6,764 nucleotides of DNA from DASUTB01 sp036374835. Lineage in GTDB: Bacteria > Actinomycetota > Actinomycetes > Jiangellales > Jiangellaceae. This document shows, piece by piece, positions 5,635 to 6,764 of this stretch. The notes beneath the pieces are model-generated. The model was not told the origin of the DNA and searched no databases. It saw only the letters and a program-made list of their open reading frames with translations. The number at the start of each line of letters is the position of its first letter. Position 1 is the stretch's first letter. The translations under genes and the position numbers were made by a program. The stretch is from the NCBI GenBank assembly GCA_036374835.1, contig DASUTB010000118.1:1-6764 (forward strand), in the 5' to 3' direction.

Positions 5635-6735
5635 CTACAGCCTCGACTTGGCGATGCGTTCGAGCTCGCGGGCGAAGCGCTCGGCGTGCGCCGTCCAGTC
5701 GTAGTGGGCCCTCGCGGTCTCGTGCCCGGCCCGGCCCATCGCGCGCCTCTTCTCCGGCGTGTTCCAGAGCGCAAGGACGGCGTCCGCCGCGGCCTGCGCG
5801 TCGTTGAAGGGGACGACGATGCCGCACTGGGAATCGTTGACGAGGCTCTCGGCGAGCGGAAGCGGCGTGGTGATCACCGGGACGCCGTGCGCGATGTAGT
5901 CGGTGACCTTGGTCGGCATGCTGACGCGGTAATTCGGGTGGTCGCGCAGGAGGGACAAGCCGGCGAGCGCTCCGTCGAGCCGCGCCATCGCCTGATCGTT
6001 GGGCAGGACGCCCGGCCAGGTGAGGACACCTTCGGCCGCGCCTCGCCGAAGCAGCGGTTCGACATCGGGCGACGCCGGGCCGATCAGCTCGGTCGTGACC
6101 GCACCACCGGTCGCCTCATGGATGATCCGAGCCGTCTGCACCATTTCGGCCGTCCCGCGGGCGGCCGTCATGCTGCCCACGTACATGACGCGGGGTTCGT
6201 CCGGCGGCGGGACGGTGGCCGGCACCCCGGTCACGTTCGGCACCACGATGTGGTTCCTCACGAACCTGTCGCTGTAGGCGTACTCGGCCAGGATGAGTTC
6301 GATGCGCTTCTCGGCGGCTCGTTCCGCTCGCGCGTACGCCCACCGGACCGGCCGGCGCAGCACCCTCGGCAACCACGGTTTGAGCGTGACGGCCGCCGCG
6401 GTGTCTTCGTGTACGTCCCACACGACGGGCGGGAGCGTGAGCCCGCGCAGCGCGGTGAGCAACTCGGGGTCGTGCAGCACGATGAGATCGTGGTCCGCCC
6501 CGTGCCGCTTGAGGATCTCGCGAGCGCCGCGCCATGCCTTTGCCCTGCTGCGCCCCTGCGCCCTTGGCACGTCGAGGCAGGCAGGATTGTCGCTCTCGGG
6601 GACGGTGAGACCGTAGCCGGTGAACGGTGCGGCATAGGTGACGTGCCACCCGGCGTCGAGCAGCGCGTTGATCTCCCGGAACCGGATGCGCGAGTCATCC
6701 GGATTGTGGACGACAGTGATCACCAGGGCACGCAT
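5635..6735 (-). CDS. GT4-type family glycosyltransferase (GT-B fold)
   Basis: A 366-residue enzyme likely to transfer a sugar from a nucleotide-sugar donor; donor and acceptor are unknown. The N-terminal half (about 1-170) shows the opening strand MRALVITVVHNPDDSRI, then LIVLHDPELL at 84-93 and VVWDVHEDT at 104-112, typical of this GT subgroup. The C-terminal donor-binding Rossmann half starts at VMYVGSM (183-189). It continues with the conserved block YRVSMPTKVTDYIAHGVPVI at 269-288 and PLAESLV at 293-299, where Glu296 is the likely donor-ribose Glu of GT-B enzymes, then GIVVPFND at 305-312. Length is normal and no membrane segment is seen, so it probably works at the cytoplasmic face on envelope or exopolysaccharide. 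No other sugar gene is in the window, though more may lie beyond its right edge. The ATG lacks a Shine-Dalgarno but follows a TAnnnT hexamer. Confidence 0.9.
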   Translation of the reverse strand: MRALVITVVHNPDDSRIRFREINALLDAGWHVTYAAPFTGYGLTVPESDNPACLDVPRAQGRSRAKAWRGAREILKRHGADHDLIVLHDPELLTALRGLTLPPVVWDVHEDTAAAVTLKPWLPRVLRRPVRWAYARAERAAEKRIELILAEYAYSDRFVRNHIVVPNVTGVPATVPPPDEPRVMYVGSMTAARGTAEMVQTARIIHEATGGAVTTELIGPASPDVEPLLRRGAAEGVLTWPGVLPNDQAMARLDGALAGLSLLRDHPNYRVSMPTKVTDYIAHGVPVITTPLPLAESLVNDSQCGIVVPFNDAQAAADAVLALWNTPEKRRAMGRAGHETARAHYDWTAHAERFARELERIAKSRL

Positions 6736-6743
6736 AGGACGAG

Positions 6744-6749
6744 AGCTTA
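6744..6749 (-). promoter_or_regulatory. Candidate -10 element of the glycosyltransferase gene
   Basis: TAAGCT on the minus strand ends eight bases before the ATG at 6735, with no ribosome-binding sequence between. The -35 position lies at or beyond the window edge and cannot be judged. Confidence 0.3.
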
Positions 6750-6764
6750 CCGCTACGTCCCTGT

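Overview
The window reads as a high-GC actinobacterium. Most genes have G/C-rich third positions, several lack Shine-Dalgarno sequences but carry TAnnnT hexamers just before the ATG, and one gene encodes a DUF3152 protein, a family typical of Actinobacteria. The betaine genes suggest a halophilic or halotolerant actinomycete, with Actinopolyspora-like relatives plausible. The genus cannot be fixed from this sequence. I saw no mobile element, tRNA, rRNA or CRISPR array.

Left part (1-3042, all minus strand): a glycine betaine synthesis block. Transcription runs right to left. It starts with a fused glycine/sarcosine plus sarcosine/dimethylglycine N-methyltransferase (1402-3042), which methylates glycine three times at the cost of three S-adenosylmethionine (SAM). 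Next is metK, SAM synthetase (49-1245), which supplies the methyl donor. Nine bases past the metK stop begins a gene cut by the window edge; its 13 visible residues match the N-terminus of actinobacterial PfkB-type adenosine kinases. That enzyme would remove adenosine released when S-adenosylhomocysteine is hydrolysed. Together the genes form a self-supplied methylation module: donor synthesis, methyl transfer and by-product clearance.

Centre (3043-3272): a 230-bp divergent intergenic region. It has a good sigma-70-type promoter for the methyltransferase, a weaker one facing right, and a 22-bp dyad between them that could be an operator.

Right part (3273-6764): a plus-strand alpha/beta hydrolase (3273-4097), then a plus-strand membrane-anchored or secreted DUF3152 zincin-like protein (4198-5052). 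The 100-bp gap between them holds three copies of one 10-12 bp element in direct and inverted orientation. Converging from the right on the minus strand are a GT4-type glycosyltransferase (5635-6735) and a DUF985 cupin (5116-5586). The two convergent gene pairs meet at 5053-5115 beside a small perfect hairpin. Nothing visible ties this right half functionally to betaine synthesis.

The most notable points are the betaine/SAM-cycle operon with its own metK, a sharp base-composition break (with a TTA leucine codon) inside the fused methyltransferase, alternative hairpins in the metK leader, the repeat cluster before the DUF3152 gene, and a run of apparently leaderless genes. I did not find a clearly new multi-gene system.
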